Shown here in pieces: positions 1 through 8,887 of a stretch of DNA of 64,000 bases (within the stretch, counting starts at the first letter, position 1; every line of letters begins with the position of its first letter). This DNA is from Lachnospiraceae bacterium (GTDB lineage: Bacteria; Bacillota; Clostridia; Lachnospirales; Lachnospiraceae). Under the pieces are notes generated by a model. The model did not search any database and was not told where the DNA came from. It was given only the letters and a program-made list of their open reading frames with translations. Where the stretch lies: the NCBI GenBank assembly GCA_022483465.1, contig JAKVNF010000002.1, positions 866,954 to 930,953 of the forward strand. Reading direction: 5' to 3'. The position numbers and the translations under genes are program-made.

Positions 1-739
1 TGTCAACCAACCTGTTGGTAGCAACTCCATAAATTCCGATCACCGAGCAAACTGCCAGACTACTGTATAGTCTGATACCCGTGATACAGTGCTCAAAATG
101 TTTCAACAAGAGTCCCATACCAGAAAATAGCGTGGCAACAAGCGCAGTTCCCAGATTCAACGGTAGGAAGATAAAGTGCTTGAATAAGGCAATGCCTACT
201 ATTCCGCTCGCCAAGCAAAGAATCATAAGCAGGCAGAATTCATGATTGATTTTTTCGTTTCTACGAGTCAGGAATACTCTGGTAGATATGACAGAAAATA
301 GGTCGATTAGCAATCTGGAGAAAAATAGTGCACACAAGAGCCAAACTACTCCAAACGGAAGAATTCCGCTTAAATCTCGTGGGACACTATAGTAAATCGT
401 TTGGCGCATATTAACCACATATTCATTCCATTTTTCTGCGTTCCCCCAATACTGAGCTGCAAAATCATACAGTCTTGACAAGAAGAAAAACACATATGAA
501 GGAACAAATAGATACAGGGTATTATGTATGGCGCGGTCCTTCAGTTGTCTCCAGTTCTTCGCCAAACGCATGGAGTAGCCAGACAAGACAAAAATTGCCG
601 GGTATACAATACCCGTTTGGATTCGATACAAAATCCCCCCCTGTGTGAAGCTGCTGCTCAGTAGGGTGAAGAGGATCAGTATTCCAATCGCAGATTCCGT
701 CCAATGGCTTGATTGCTTTGTCCTGTTTCCGTTATTCAT
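1..739 (-). CDS. acyltransferase-3-like membrane protein (partial, runs off the left edge)
   Basis: An open frame starts at an ATG at 737-739 on the minus strand and stays open to base 1, so only about 246 N-terminal codons are visible. The product is strongly hydrophobic, with repeated membrane segments. It contains FVLSGYSMRLAKNW near residue 50 and a later FGVVWLLCALFFSRLL segment, the layout of acyltransferase-3 family proteins (O-acetylases of surface sugars, fucose 4-O-acetylase relatives), which move acyl groups to glycans at the membrane. The usual early histidine of the family is not evident, so the call is at family level only. It lies downstream of glmS in the same direction but behind a terminator (811-846), so it probably has its own promoter. 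It could belong to a further polysaccharide locus to the left. Confidence 0.6.
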   Translation of the reverse strand, partial: MNNGNRTKQSSHWTESAIGILILFTLLSSSFTQGGILYRIQTGIVYPAIFVLSGYSMRLAKNWRQLKDRAIHNTLYLFVPSYVFFFLSRLYDFAAQYWGNAEKWNEYVVNMRQTIYYSVPRDLSGILPFGVVWLLCALFFSRLLIDLFSVISTRVFLTRRNEKINHEFCLLMILCLASGIVGIALFKHFIFLPLNLGTALVATLFSGMGLLLKHFEHCITGIRLYSSLAVCSVIGIYGVATNRLVD

Positions 740-810
740 CGCGTAAACTCATCCAGTTGTCAAATGTATTCTCCAACAGTCAGATATCACTTGTGGAATA
801 CACTTTTATT

Positions 811-846
811 AAAAATTGAGGCTGATAGCAGTGTATCAGGCCTCAT
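811..846 (-). terminator. Rho-independent terminator of glmS
   Basis: Read on the minus strand, a stem of GAGGC, one mismatch, then TGATA pairs across a six-base loop with TATCA, one mismatch, then GCCTC. It is followed by AATTTTTAA. It lies about 90 bases past the glmS stop codon, where a transcript end is expected. Confidence 0.75.
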
Positions 847-934
847 AAAGATTCAAAAATATAATTGCTTTCTCTACCTCATCCTCAAAAATCGCAATTA
901 CAGTTGGAGATACGGCAAATCTTCCAAAAGGTTG

Positions 935-2773
935 TTATTCTACTGTGACACTCTTTGCCAGATTCCTCGGCTTATCAACATCCAGGCCCTTCGCCACGGA
1001 CAGATAATAGGCAAACAGCTGCAGCGGTACGATGGCCACACTAGTGGCAAAATAGTGGTTGGTCTTGGGAATGTAAACCGTGAAGTCAGCCGTATCCTCA
1101 ATGTTGTAGTTTCCGTAAGTGGTCAGTCCCATGAGATAACCTCCCCGGGACTTGACCTCCACCATGTTGCTGAGGGTCTTCTCATAGAGTTCCGGCTGGG
1201 TCAGGATGCCGACCACAAGGGTTCCGTTTTCAATCAGGCTGATGGTGCCGTGCTTTAACTCTCCTGCCGCATAAGCTTCGGAGTGGATGTAGCTGATTTC
1301 CTTGAGTTTCAGGCTTCCCTCCAGAGAGATGGCATAATCAATGCCGCGGCCGATGAAAAAGACATCCTTTGCGTTTGCATACTTGGCTGCAAACCACTGG
1401 ATTCTCTCTTTGTCCTCCAATGCCTTTGTGATCTTGTCCGGCAGGCTGCAGATCTCCTCGATGAGTTCTGCATACTTGGCATCATCGATCTTGCCCCGTG
1501 CCTTTGCAAACTGCACTGCCAGCAGGTAACCTGCTGCCAGTTGGGTGCTGTAGGCCTTGGTCGTGGCAACTGCGATCTCTGGGCCGGCCAGCGTGTAAAA
1601 CACGTTGTCCGCCTCTCTTGCGATCGTAGAGCCCACTACGTTGACAATGCCGAGGGTGCGAACCCCTGCCTCCTTTGACTTGCGCAGTGCCGCCAGGGTA
1701 TCTGCTGTCTCTCCAGACTGGCTGATGATCACGACCAGAGTATTCGCATCCATCAGGACTTTCCGATAGCGAAACTCTGAGGCGAGCTCCACTCGGACGG
1801 GAACCTCCACCAGGTCCTCAAACAGGTACTGCAGGGCGACTCCTACATGGTAGGCGCTGCCGCAGCCCACGATGTAGATCTGGCTGATTTTCTGAATATC
1901 TGCATCGGTGAGGTTCACCGCAGACAGATCAATCTTTCCATCCTTGACAACGGAGTTGATCGTATCCCGAACCGCCTTGGGCTGTTCGTGGATCTCCTTC
2001 ATCATGAAGTGCTCAAAGCCGCCCTTTTCCGCAGCCTTGGCATCCATCTTGACCTTGACGAGCTCCTTCTCGATCTCCTCCTGATCGATGTTGTAGAAGG
2101 TGACCTTTCCGCGCTCGAGCTTTCCGATCTCGTTGTTGCCGATATAGTACACACTTCTCGTGTACTTCAGGATTGCCGGCACATCCGATGCGACAAAGGT
2201 ATCCTCTCCGTCTACTCCGATGATCATCGGGGAGTCTTTTCTCGCGACATACAGGGCGTCCGGGTAGGCCTTAAACATGACGGCCAGGGCATAGGAGCCA
2301 CGAATACGCATCATGGAACGGGACAGGGCATCTACCGGTCCCTGCTGATACTTTTTCAGGTAGTAGTCGATCAGGTTGATCGCGACTTCTGTATCCGTAT
2401 CCGAATAGAAATGGTAGTTGTGCCGGATCAGCTTATCCTTCAGTTCCTGATAGTTCTCAATGATACCGTTGTGAACACCCACAACCTCATGATCCATAGA
2501 GACGTGAGGGTGTGCATTGTTCTCAGAGGGCTCTCCGTGGGTAGCCCATCTGGTGTGGCCAATGCCGACGGTGCCCTGCAGAGATAAGCCGTCGTTGGTC
2601 TTCTCCTTCAGCGCCTTGAGCCTGCCCTTTGCCTTGACAATCTCAATCTCTCCGGCATCATTCCGGACCGCAAGTCCTGCGGAATCATATCCCCTGTACT
2701 CCAGCTTTGTGAGTCCATCCAGAAGGATCGGTGCTGCCTGCTTGTGTCCAATGTATCCGGTAATTCCACACAT
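935..2773 (-). CDS. glmS: glutamine--fructose-6-phosphate aminotransferase (isomerising)
   Basis: The enzyme makes glucosamine-6-phosphate from fructose-6-phosphate and glutamine, the first step to UDP-GlcNAc and thus to peptidoglycan and wall polymers; it is cytoplasmic. The 612 residues are full family length. The N-terminus is MCGITGYIG, in which Cys2 becomes the catalytic nucleophile after Met removal. The glutaminase domain follows with HTRWATHG and HNGIIENY. Two SIS sugar-isomerase domains cover about residues 290-600, with SQSGETADT and ATTKAYSTQ, and the protein ends DKPRNLAKSVTVE, the conserved tail. ATG at 2773 is the only sensible start; an AAGGAG ribosome binding site sits 11 bases upstream, inside a hairpin. 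A glmS ribozyme in the leader gives feedback by glucosamine-6-phosphate. The gene is apparently monocistronic, bounded by the terminator at 811-846. Confidence 0.97.
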   Translation of the reverse strand: MCGITGYIGHKQAAPILLDGLTKLEYRGYDSAGLAVRNDAGEIEIVKAKGRLKALKEKTNDGLSLQGTVGIGHTRWATHGEPSENNAHPHVSMDHEVVGVHNGIIENYQELKDKLIRHNYHFYSDTDTEVAINLIDYYLKKYQQGPVDALSRSMMRIRGSYALAVMFKAYPDALYVARKDSPMIIGVDGEDTFVASDVPAILKYTRSVYYIGNNEIGKLERGKVTFYNIDQEEIEKELVKVKMDAKAAEKGGFEHFMMKEIHEQPKAVRDTINSVVKDGKIDLSAVNLTDADIQKISQIYIVGCGSAYHVGVALQYLFEDLVEVPVRVELASEFRYRKVLMDANTLVVIISQSGETADTLAALRKSKEAGVRTLGIVNVVGSTIAREADNVFYTLAGPEIAVATTKAYSTQLAAGYLLAVQFAKARGKIDDAKYAELIEEICSLPDKITKALEDKERIQWFAAKYANAKDVFFIGRGIDYAISLEGSLKLKEISYIHSEAYAAGELKHGTISLIENGTLVVGILTQPELYEKTLSNMVEVKSRGGYLMGLTTYGNYNIEDTADFTVYIPKTNHYFATSVAIVPLQLFAYYLSVAKGLDVDKPRNLAKSVTVE

Positions 2774-2782
2774 GATAGAAAA

Positions 2783-2813
2783 ATCTCCTTATTTTTGAAT
2801 TTCATAAGGAGAT
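2783..2813 (-). promoter_or_regulatory. inverted repeat covering the glmS ribosome binding site
   Basis: A perfect 10-base inverted repeat, ATCTCCTTAT (2783-2792) against ATAAGGAGAT (2804-2813), has an 11-base spacer. In the minus-strand mRNA the downstream arm contains the AAGGAG ribosome binding site of glmS, so the stem would bury it. The structure is seen directly; a regulatory role, in addition to the ribozyme, is inferred. Confidence 0.5.
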
Positions 2814-2999
2814 CACCACGCACCTGCCCAAGGACTCCGCCAGATGATCCGGCAGGGTTCTGCGATCTTTCCCCATGAAATTCCAATCACCAAACTGTCT
2901 TGAACAGATGGGACCGTTTCCCTGTCCCCTGCGGAATACAATCCCACAGGAAACAAGGCTCCAGAAAGGAGTCGCACATCTCATCTGTTCTGCGTCGTT
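2814..2999 (-). other. remaining glmS leader between ribozyme and RBS hairpin
   Basis: This 186-base stretch lies between the ribozyme core and the start region of glmS. I see no convincing gene in it on either strand. It is expected to be transcribed as the 3' part of the glmS leader, downstream of the cleavage site. Confidence 0.5.
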
Positions 3000-3139
3000 T
3001 GGTGAGTGGGAAAAGATCTGTTACAGTTTTTATTCTGCTTTTTGCTTTTCTCTCACGGCTTCACCAAAGCCGCTGCAGCATCCGCCGAGTCTTTCGATCG
3101 CTGCAGTCCTCGTCAACCATTGGATAAGGTCCTGGCGCT
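3000..3139 (-). ncRNA. glmS ribozyme (self-cleaving riboswitch)
   Basis: On the minus strand the leader of glmS reads A then GCGCCAGGAC, with G+1 at 3138 and the expected cleavage between 3139 and 3138. Then come GGTTGACGAGGAC (core GACGAGG near 3106-3114), ATCGAAAGAC and TCGGCGGATGC (3078-3088). CTGCAGC/GCTGCAG forms the P2 stem, GGCTT/AAGCC a P3-like stem, and GAGAAAAG pairs with CTTTTCCC as the long 3' stem. These are the conserved blocks of the glmS ribozyme, in order and directly upstream of glmS. The known mechanism is that glucosamine-6-phosphate acts as cofactor for cleavage, and the cleaved mRNA is degraded. The 3' boundary is approximate. Confidence 0.92.
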
Positions 3140-3281
3140 AATATATCTCCTTCCTCAGGGGGATATATTTTATGTGGGATACCTTAGCACAAATTCCTGC
3201 AAAAGTGTAGTGCCTGATTTTGCTTTTGCCATACGCTTTTACTGCCGCCGCTCGCTTTTCCCAGTTCTGACTCGCAGTACC

Positions 3282-4841
3282 TCAGTCAGCCAGCTTTACA
3301 ACCCAGCACCCGGAAATCTTTCGGATGGAGCCTGCTGCCGGGTACAATGGCATAGCCTGGTACTCTGTAGAATTTAGAATGCTCTCTGAGGTGTCATTGT
3401 CGGGTGAAATCAGATTGACGCCAAGAAACTGATAGATATACAGTCTCCGCACTCCCTCTGTGGTAAGGCCGTTTTCACGAGTCATGCCCTCCCAGTCATC
3501 GATCAGCGCGCCATCAATATCTCTTTGTGACAACAGCTCGGGGTCATAATCCCCAGAGATCATCACATCCTGGTCATAGGAAAAGCCCTCCTGCTCCTCC
3601 AGTCTTGTCAGGATCCGGTTGTAAAAGGCATAAACCCTCTGATTGGAGAGATAGGTCCGATAATATGCCTTGTTGATGTTCTCATAGTTGCAGAACACGG
3701 CCCCCAGAACCGCAAAGGAGCACAACAAGGAAAGTCCTCGAGCCACCACCGTTTTCCTGTCGATCCGCTCCGCCAGTGCAATCAAAAGGACATACTGCAT
3801 GCAGTAGGCAAAGATCATGACGGTGGAAGCATGCTGCTCCCCCACTGCGATCAGGTAGACCAGGCCCATTCCCAGGGGAAAGAGTGCCAGGTAAATGAGA
3901 TACAGAATGGCATTGCCCGACTTTTTCCAAAGTCCGCTCTGGCAGAACAGCAACACACAGAGGGCCACGGACAGAACTACAATTCCGACATGGAAGACAT
4001 GCAGGGCACCGCCGCCAAAACTCTCCGGCGCTGTGACAAAGTATTGCAAAACGCGATGGTAGGCCCTTGCTGCAGCCTCTACGTAGGTACCAAATCCAGC
4101 AGCCTGCATCGCATTGGTTCCGCGATACGTGACGAGCTCATAACCCGAAAGCCTGACGGAGAGAAGGTAGCATGCAACGCCGCCCGCCATCACCAGAAGT
4201 GCCTGCAGGCCATTCCGCAGGCTCTTGCGCACCTCCCGGTCCGCGTGATCTGCTTGGTCCAAAAGCAGCACCAACAGAAACAGTGCTGCCTCCAGGGCAA
4301 GATAGGCCTGGTAGATCGCCATGCTCAGGACCTGGAGCGGAATTGCCAAAGCCCAGCCAAACTTCCATCTCCTGGTGCACCACACAGAGAGCACCATCAT
4401 CAGAATTGAAAGGGAATAGGTCGGCGCCGCATACATGAAAGTCATGTTGCTGGCAATCGACGGAAACGTCACCAGTGCCGCTCCGGCAAGCACAGCTCCC
4501 GTGACACTGCGGATATGACACAGATTCACGATAAAGGGAGCTGCAATGGCCAAGAGAACCACTGCCATCACTCCATTGAGTCCCGGTGCACTCCACTGGG
4601 AAAACCAGTGTGCTGAGGCATCTCCCAGCCATCTTCCGATGTATGGGCCAAGGCCTGTTGTGGGAATCACCGCCACATCATCCCAGTTTGGGAGCTTGTT
4701 GGTGATCATAAAGAGATGTGTCAGGATCCCGATAAGCAGAGCGGACAGCATGGCCGCCTTTTCCGGTTTTCCTATTTTTTTCCACAAATATAAAATTACG
4801 TCCGTGCGGTTAGCCTTCTGATCTACATCCTGATTGCTCAT
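3282..4841 (-). CDS. GtrII-like polytopic membrane glycosyltransferase
   Basis: The 519-residue protein has a short cytoplasmic N-terminus and then about ten hydrophobic segments. Early in the protein, NWDDVAV and a GLGPYIGRWLGD block (about residues 52-74) match the pattern of GtrII-type proteins, where acidic residues after the first membrane segment and a GRW motif are typical. The family moves a lipid-linked sugar to a surface glycan on the outer face. The C-terminal 120 residues are a soluble, probably extracytoplasmic tail. The start codon lies only 23 bases from a MITE (4865-5172), beyond which lies the terminator of tRNA-Val, so the source of its transcription is unclear. TGAGGAC is a fair ribosome binding site. 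The substrate cannot be told from sequence. Confidence 0.65.
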   Translation of the reverse strand: MSNQDVDQKANRTDVILYLWKKIGKPEKAAMLSALLIGILTHLFMITNKLPNWDDVAVIPTTGLGPYIGRWLGDASAHWFSQWSAPGLNGVMAVVLLAIAAPFIVNLCHIRSVTGAVLAGAALVTFPSIASNMTFMYAAPTYSLSILMMVLSVWCTRRWKFGWALAIPLQVLSMAIYQAYLALEAALFLLVLLLDQADHADREVRKSLRNGLQALLVMAGGVACYLLSVRLSGYELVTYRGTNAMQAAGFGTYVEAAARAYHRVLQYFVTAPESFGGGALHVFHVGIVVLSVALCVLLFCQSGLWKKSGNAILYLIYLALFPLGMGLVYLIAVGEQHASTVMIFAYCMQYVLLIALAERIDRKTVVARGLSLLCSFAVLGAVFCNYENINKAYYRTYLSNQRVYAFYNRILTRLEEQEGFSYDQDVMISGDYDPELLSQRDIDGALIDDWEGMTRENGLTTEGVRRLYIYQFLGVNLISPDNDTSESILNSTEYQAMPLYPAAGSIRKISGCWVVKLAD

Positions 4842-4864
4842 TTTGTCCTCACAATATAAAAAAA

Positions 4865-5172
4865 GGCGTTAGTTAAGAAACGGGTTGATAAGCGATCGCC
4901 TAGCATGAGACCACTAATACCTCACTTTGAGCTCGAGCTGGGTACACTCCTATCCGTGCTGTGTTGCATCATGTAACAAAGCATCACCTAGATTGCCTAA
5001 ACACATACACTCACTTGCCGAGTATGTGACTATAAATAACAAGATAGGCATTATGCGGAGAAGAAAAGAGCTCCAAATGGGGATTCTATATCTTCATCGG
5101 ACATTATCGCGTCGAGAGTTCACCATGGAGGTTGTGGTATGGAACCCATCAACCCGGTTCTTTACTAACGCC
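4865..5172 (+). mobile_element. 308-bp MITE, copy 1
   Basis: The element starts GGCGTTAGTTAAGAAACGGG and ends with the near inverse of that sequence (…CTTTACTAACGCC). It is flanked by a perfect 8-bp target duplication, TAAAAAAA (4857-4864 and 5173-5180). Three further copies, which look identical by eye, occur at 10431, 61458 and 61774. It has no credible gene. The terminal repeats match those of the IS1595-family element at 21630-22843 apart from a few bases, and 8-bp duplications are typical of that family, so it is best read as a non-autonomous element mobilised by an IS1595-type transposase. It landed in the T-run of the tRNA-Val terminator, directly in front of the GtrII-like gene. Confidence 0.9.
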
Positions 5173-5173
5173 T

Positions 5174-5212
5174 AAAAAAACAGAAGCAATGTTTTTCGCA
5201 TCGCTTCTGTTT
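5174..5212 (-). terminator. Rho-independent terminator of tRNA-Val
   Basis: On the minus strand AACAGAAGC, a short mismatched inner stem and GCTTCTGTT form a hairpin followed by seven T residues. The T-run is the target site of MITE copy 1. Because the insertion duplicated that target, the terminator keeps its T-run. Confidence 0.8.
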
Positions 5213-5222
5213 CCTCTCATCA

Positions 5223-5295
5223 TGGTACCTGGGGGACTCGAACCCTCGACATCCTGCACGTGAAGCAAGCGCTCTCCCAGCTGAGCTAAGGCACC
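5223..5295 (-). tRNA. tRNA-Val (anticodon CAC)
   Basis: The minus strand folds as a full cloverleaf: acceptor GGTGCCT with AGGTACC and discriminator A, a D-arm with GCTC/GAGC, anticodon stem CTTGC/GCAGG with loop TTCACGT giving anticodon CAC (reads GUG), and a T-arm with GGTTCGAGTCC. It is 73 nucleotides long and CCA is not encoded. A promoter-like sequence lies 33 bases upstream and a strong terminator follows. Confidence 0.96.
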
Positions 5296-5327
5296 ATATT
5301 CCGGAATTTGTCATCCGCAACACGCAT

Positions 5328-5356
5328 ATGTTACAACGTCCTGATGCAATTGACAA
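5328..5356 (-). promoter_or_regulatory. putative tRNA-Val promoter
   Basis: On the minus strand TTGTCA (5351-5356) and TAACAT (5328-5333) are 17 bases apart, about 33 bases upstream of the tRNA 5' end. Spacing is ideal; the -10 match is partial. Confidence 0.45.
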
Positions 5357-5525
5357 GTGGTGATTTCACCAGAATCAATTTTCTATATTTGCTATAGTTA
5401 TAGCTTTTGTTGTATCTGTTTATGCAAATCCGCTACGCCGAAATCTTTTGCATTTTTGCGAGGCTGTCCTCCCTGTGGATCGCAACGGACATCTGCCGAT
5501 TTGACAGCCGCGCAGTACGCAATCA

Positions 5526-7826
5526 TTAGCTCCGAAGTTGTCTCGGTTGAAGTTTTCTCCGTCCGATCACCACTGCCAGTACAGCCGCCGTAAGCAGGCT
5601 CAAAAGATCCGCCGCTCTCCAAAGCTTTCTCTCGGAATACCGCACAACAATCGTTCCGGAGTAACCTGACGGAAGAAGGAGTCTCGTCCTGCCGCTTTCA
5701 CCGGAGATGCCGATGAATTTCTCATCCGTCTTCGCATCGGTGCCGATATACCCTGGATAGTAGAGAAAAGGAATATCCACATAGGATTCCTCTGCCCCGG
5801 AGTTCTCCAATGCAATTTCAAGTGTGCCGCCATCTTTATGGTAATGATCAATGACGACACCATCTCCTGCCACCGGATCAACAGATTGGAAGATGGATGG
5901 ATCCGTTTGATTGGGAAGGTATTCCGCACCTGAGAGATCTGTTGAGTTCAGGGCATTTGGTCCAGTTACTGTTCCCCAATAATCGCTGTTTCCCAAATTG
6001 TAATTCATGAACAGCGCCGCAAGAAATGAGAGGACACACAGAATCCCACTCACCTTTTTCTTTGATACACCATTACAGACAGCATCCGGCATGGACTCCA
6101 CCGTGCACATGCAGGTGATTGTAAGCAGCGCCGTACCTGCTCCCAGAAATCGCCACGGAAATTGAATATTTCCAAGAATTCCAGAGATTCCAGTGCCAAT
6201 CGCAGTGATCGCATTCCAGGGGAAAAGATAGGTTGAGAGGAATAAGCAGAGCAGCCCCATACCCGTGCAGATGTTTCCCAGTTTCTGATCTTTTCTCTCC
6301 CTTTTTGTAATCGCTAGGGCTATCCATACAGCCGCACCAATAAGGCACACTCCCACAGAGTAATCCATTTTTACTTTGCGTGCGTCCGGGAACAGATTGA
6401 ATAGTTGCAGCAGTGAGAGGGAGTTTGCCTCAAGATCCGCTTTTTGTGCTTTTCCAATGGCCTGAATTCCATTCCGGAAGGAATCAAAAAGAGGAATCAA
6501 AAACCAGGCATTTAGGCAAAAGACAGTAAAGGCCAAAGCAGCCAGTCTCCCGATTACCCTCTTCGAGAACGTCTTTTTAATATTCGCAAAGAAGAATATT
6601 ACGGTCAGGAGCACTACAAGAAAAGTGCTAATAATGTGCGACGAAATAATCCCACTATACCCGATAACAGCAGGAAGGATAATGTGCAGTTCATTTTCAA
6701 AACATTTTTTACGAGTATTCTCTTTGCTTTGAGCAACTGTATAGATCTGAAAGAGTCCAAGAATCACAAGCGGGAAGAACGCCATGGCGGTGTACTCTCC
6801 CACCGCTGCTCTCCGATAAATACACATCAACCGATAGGGAGACAGTACATACAGCACGGTACCCACCAAGGAAGCCCTATGGGAAAACATCTTACGAAAT
6901 GCATACCATGTCACATATGTGGTCAAGACATTTGCGGCAAAGATGTAAACCTTATAAGCATTCTGGACAGACGTCCCAATCAGACGAAACAGCGCCGGAA
7001 TCAGCAAAAATAGGTCGTTATAATAAAGTGAAGATGCATAGCCATAACCATTATTCCAATATGAGGATATTCGCACTGGAAGCTGTCCTTCCCTTATCCC
7101 CGTGGCCAGCGCCTCTATTCTCTCAAAATGGAAATTGATATCATTTCCCAGCGGTAAATCATTTCCAAATATCGGAAGGCAAGTGATAAATATCAATAGC
7201 AGCTTCGCACAGACGTCTTTGGGATCCTTAATAGAATGATAAAATCTGATAATCAAATCCAGTCCAAGAAACAGCAGCACGAAGTAAACAAGATATTTTA
7301 TTACAAGCGCATGTGATTCCCGTACATTGATCTCAGAAATATAGAGGTATCCATTTCCGTTGTAGCTGATCTGCACTTGGAAATCGTTCAGCTTGGTCAG
7401 AGAGCTGACTTCTGTCCTGGCTGTCATATTCTGTCCATCAGTCAGGCCAACATTCTCATTTTCAAATGCATTCCATTTATTATGGTAATAATAATCGCAG
7501 GAATACTGATTTGAAGTGCCGTTACCCGAATATTGAATCTCAATGGTATAACTTCCCGCTGGCAAATCCAAGGAAGGTGAAGATACATCAACACTCTCTG
7601 TCCCGTCCTCCATCATGGAATTGTCAACATACAATCCCGACTGGTCGGAATATGGGAAGGAATCCATTACTATTCCCTGATTTCCGTTGCGTTCAAAATC
7701 ATTGGCTTGAAAATGATAACTCTGAAGAGGCCGAAACAGCTGTGAAGCCAAAAAGGCAATCACCACAAGTTCAAGCATACAAGCAACATATAATACTCTT
7801 TTATTGTTTTTCGTTCTCATCAGCAT
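5526..7826 (-). CDS. large polytopic GT-C/YfhO-like membrane protein
   Basis: The 766-residue protein has one N-terminal membrane segment (about residues 10-30). A roughly 130-residue extracytoplasmic region rich in beta-type sequence follows, then about eleven membrane segments, a second soluble region near residues 630-730 and a last membrane helix. Blocks such as GNDINFHFERIEALATGIREG and SYWNNGYGYASSLYYNDLF recur in altered form in the protein at 47944-50358 (DIEFHLGRLDGIAQAMENG, NGYGEATPVMY), so the two are paralogues. The acidic residue after the first long membrane segment fits a GT-C-fold glycosyltransferase or YfhO-like lipoteichoic acid glycosylation protein. The true start may be ATG two codons in. 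No clear ribosome binding site is seen. Donor and acceptor are unknown. Confidence 0.55.
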   Translation of the reverse strand: MLMRTKNNKRVLYVACMLELVVIAFLASQLFRPLQSYHFQANDFERNGNQGIVMDSFPYSDQSGLYVDNSMMEDGTESVDVSSPSLDLPAGSYTIEIQYSGNGTSNQYSCDYYYHNKWNAFENENVGLTDGQNMTARTEVSSLTKLNDFQVQISYNGNGYLYISEINVRESHALVIKYLVYFVLLFLGLDLIIRFYHSIKDPKDVCAKLLLIFITCLPIFGNDLPLGNDINFHFERIEALATGIREGQLPVRISSYWNNGYGYASSLYYNDLFLLIPALFRLIGTSVQNAYKVYIFAANVLTTYVTWYAFRKMFSHRASLVGTVLYVLSPYRLMCIYRRAAVGEYTAMAFFPLVILGLFQIYTVAQSKENTRKKCFENELHIILPAVIGYSGIISSHIISTFLVVLLTVIFFFANIKKTFSKRVIGRLAALAFTVFCLNAWFLIPLFDSFRNGIQAIGKAQKADLEANSLSLLQLFNLFPDARKVKMDYSVGVCLIGAAVWIALAITKRERKDQKLGNICTGMGLLCLFLSTYLFPWNAITAIGTGISGILGNIQFPWRFLGAGTALLTITCMCTVESMPDAVCNGVSKKKVSGILCVLSFLAALFMNYNLGNSDYWGTVTGPNALNSTDLSGAEYLPNQTDPSIFQSVDPVAGDGVVIDHYHKDGGTLEIALENSGAEESYVDIPFLYYPGYIGTDAKTDEKFIGISGESGRTRLLLPSGYSGTIVVRYSERKLWRAADLLSLLTAAVLAVVIGRRKLQPRQLRS

Positions 7827-7922
7827 TTCACTGTATGTTCTGCCTTGCGGTGCAGCAGAAATTCATCCCTGCGTCGTTATTGCGTTTCTTGGCATTTCCC
7901 GCGCTGTATATCTTCGTGGAAA

Positions 7923-8822
7923 TTATCCTCTGCTCTTTACTGCCCGTTCCCGGATCTTCTTCAGATCCTCTACATCAAAGGTGTAGGCCTTGCCGCAGAA
8001 CCGGCAGTTCAGGGTGACATCCTTTCCCTCTCGAATCATGTCATCCAGCTCGTCTGTCCCCACCAGCATCAGGGCATTCTCTACCCGCTCTCTGCTGCAG
8101 TTGCAGTGAAAACGGACCGGGATGGTCTCTGTCACCGTGACATCCAACCCGTCCAGAACTTTCTTCAGCATATCCTCCGGCGTCATTCCCTCACTGAGCA
8201 TGACGGTGACATCCTGGACGTGTTTCATGTTCTCCTCAATGCGGCTGATCACCTTATCGGCTGCAAAGGGCATCAGCTGCACCAAAAAGCCCCCGGCTTC
8301 CTTCACATGTCCATCCGTGTGATCGGTCAGCACTCCCAGCCCGATGGTGGTCGGGACCTGCTCAGACTCTGCGTAGTAGTGGGTAAGGTCTTCCGCGATC
8401 TCCCCGTTGTAGATGGCGACCTGACCGTTGTAGGTATTCTTGAGATCCAGATCCCGGATCACCGTCAGGGTGCCTTTTCCCACTGCCTGGCCCACATCCA
8501 GATGCCCGTTGGCCTTGGGCGGCAGAACGACATTTCCATTCTTCACATATCCCTTTACCTCACCGCGGTTGTTTGCGGTAACGGTAATCCCGCCGATCGG
8601 GCCGTCGCAGTCGTACTGCAGCGTGATAAGATCATCCGGATTCTTGAGAAGGCTCGTCATCATCAGGGCCCCGGAGAGTGTCCTCCCCAATGCCGCTGTG
8701 GCAACTTGAGAGGTGTTATGTGCCTTTCTTGCCTCTTCCACCAGATTTCTGGAAGTCACGGCAAATGCTCTGATCTGTTCATCCGCGGCCACCGCGCGGA
8801 TCATGTAGTCTTTTTCATTCAT
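7923..8822 (-). CDS. hslO: Hsp33 redox-regulated chaperonin
   Basis: Hsp33 is a cytoplasmic holdase that becomes active when oxidation releases zinc from its C-terminal cysteines and the linker unfolds. The product has the family opening DYMIRAVAADEQIRAFAV and, at the C-terminus, the zinc switch HCNCS … NCRFCGKAYTF (CxC and CxxC). I place the start at the ATG at 8822, giving 299 residues, because GGAGG lies ten bases upstream. A longer frame adds 23 residues with no resemblance to the family. All four cysteines are present. Its neighbours are surface-glycan membrane proteins, so the position tells nothing about its role. Confidence 0.95.
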   Translation of the reverse strand: MNEKDYMIRAVAADEQIRAFAVTSRNLVEEARKAHNTSQVATAALGRTLSGALMMTSLLKNPDDLITLQYDCDGPIGGITVTANNRGEVKGYVKNGNVVLPPKANGHLDVGQAVGKGTLTVIRDLDLKNTYNGQVAIYNGEIAEDLTHYYAESEQVPTTIGLGVLTDHTDGHVKEAGGFLVQLMPFAADKVISRIEENMKHVQDVTVMLSEGMTPEDMLKKVLDGLDVTVTETIPVRFHCNCSRERVENALMLVGTDELDDMIREGKDVTLNCRFCGKAYTFDVEDLKKIRERAVKSRG

Positions 8823-8887
8823 TCGATGATTTCCTCCGTATCGTGCTGCTTCGTCTGCATCCTCTTCCCAAGGGATACCGGCACAGC

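Noticed and set aside
4927..5175. An 82-codon frame inside each MITE copy as a gene
   Set aside because: It starts at TTG without a ribosome binding site, runs into the terminal repeat and looks like no protein. Its conservation is explained by the identity of the copies.
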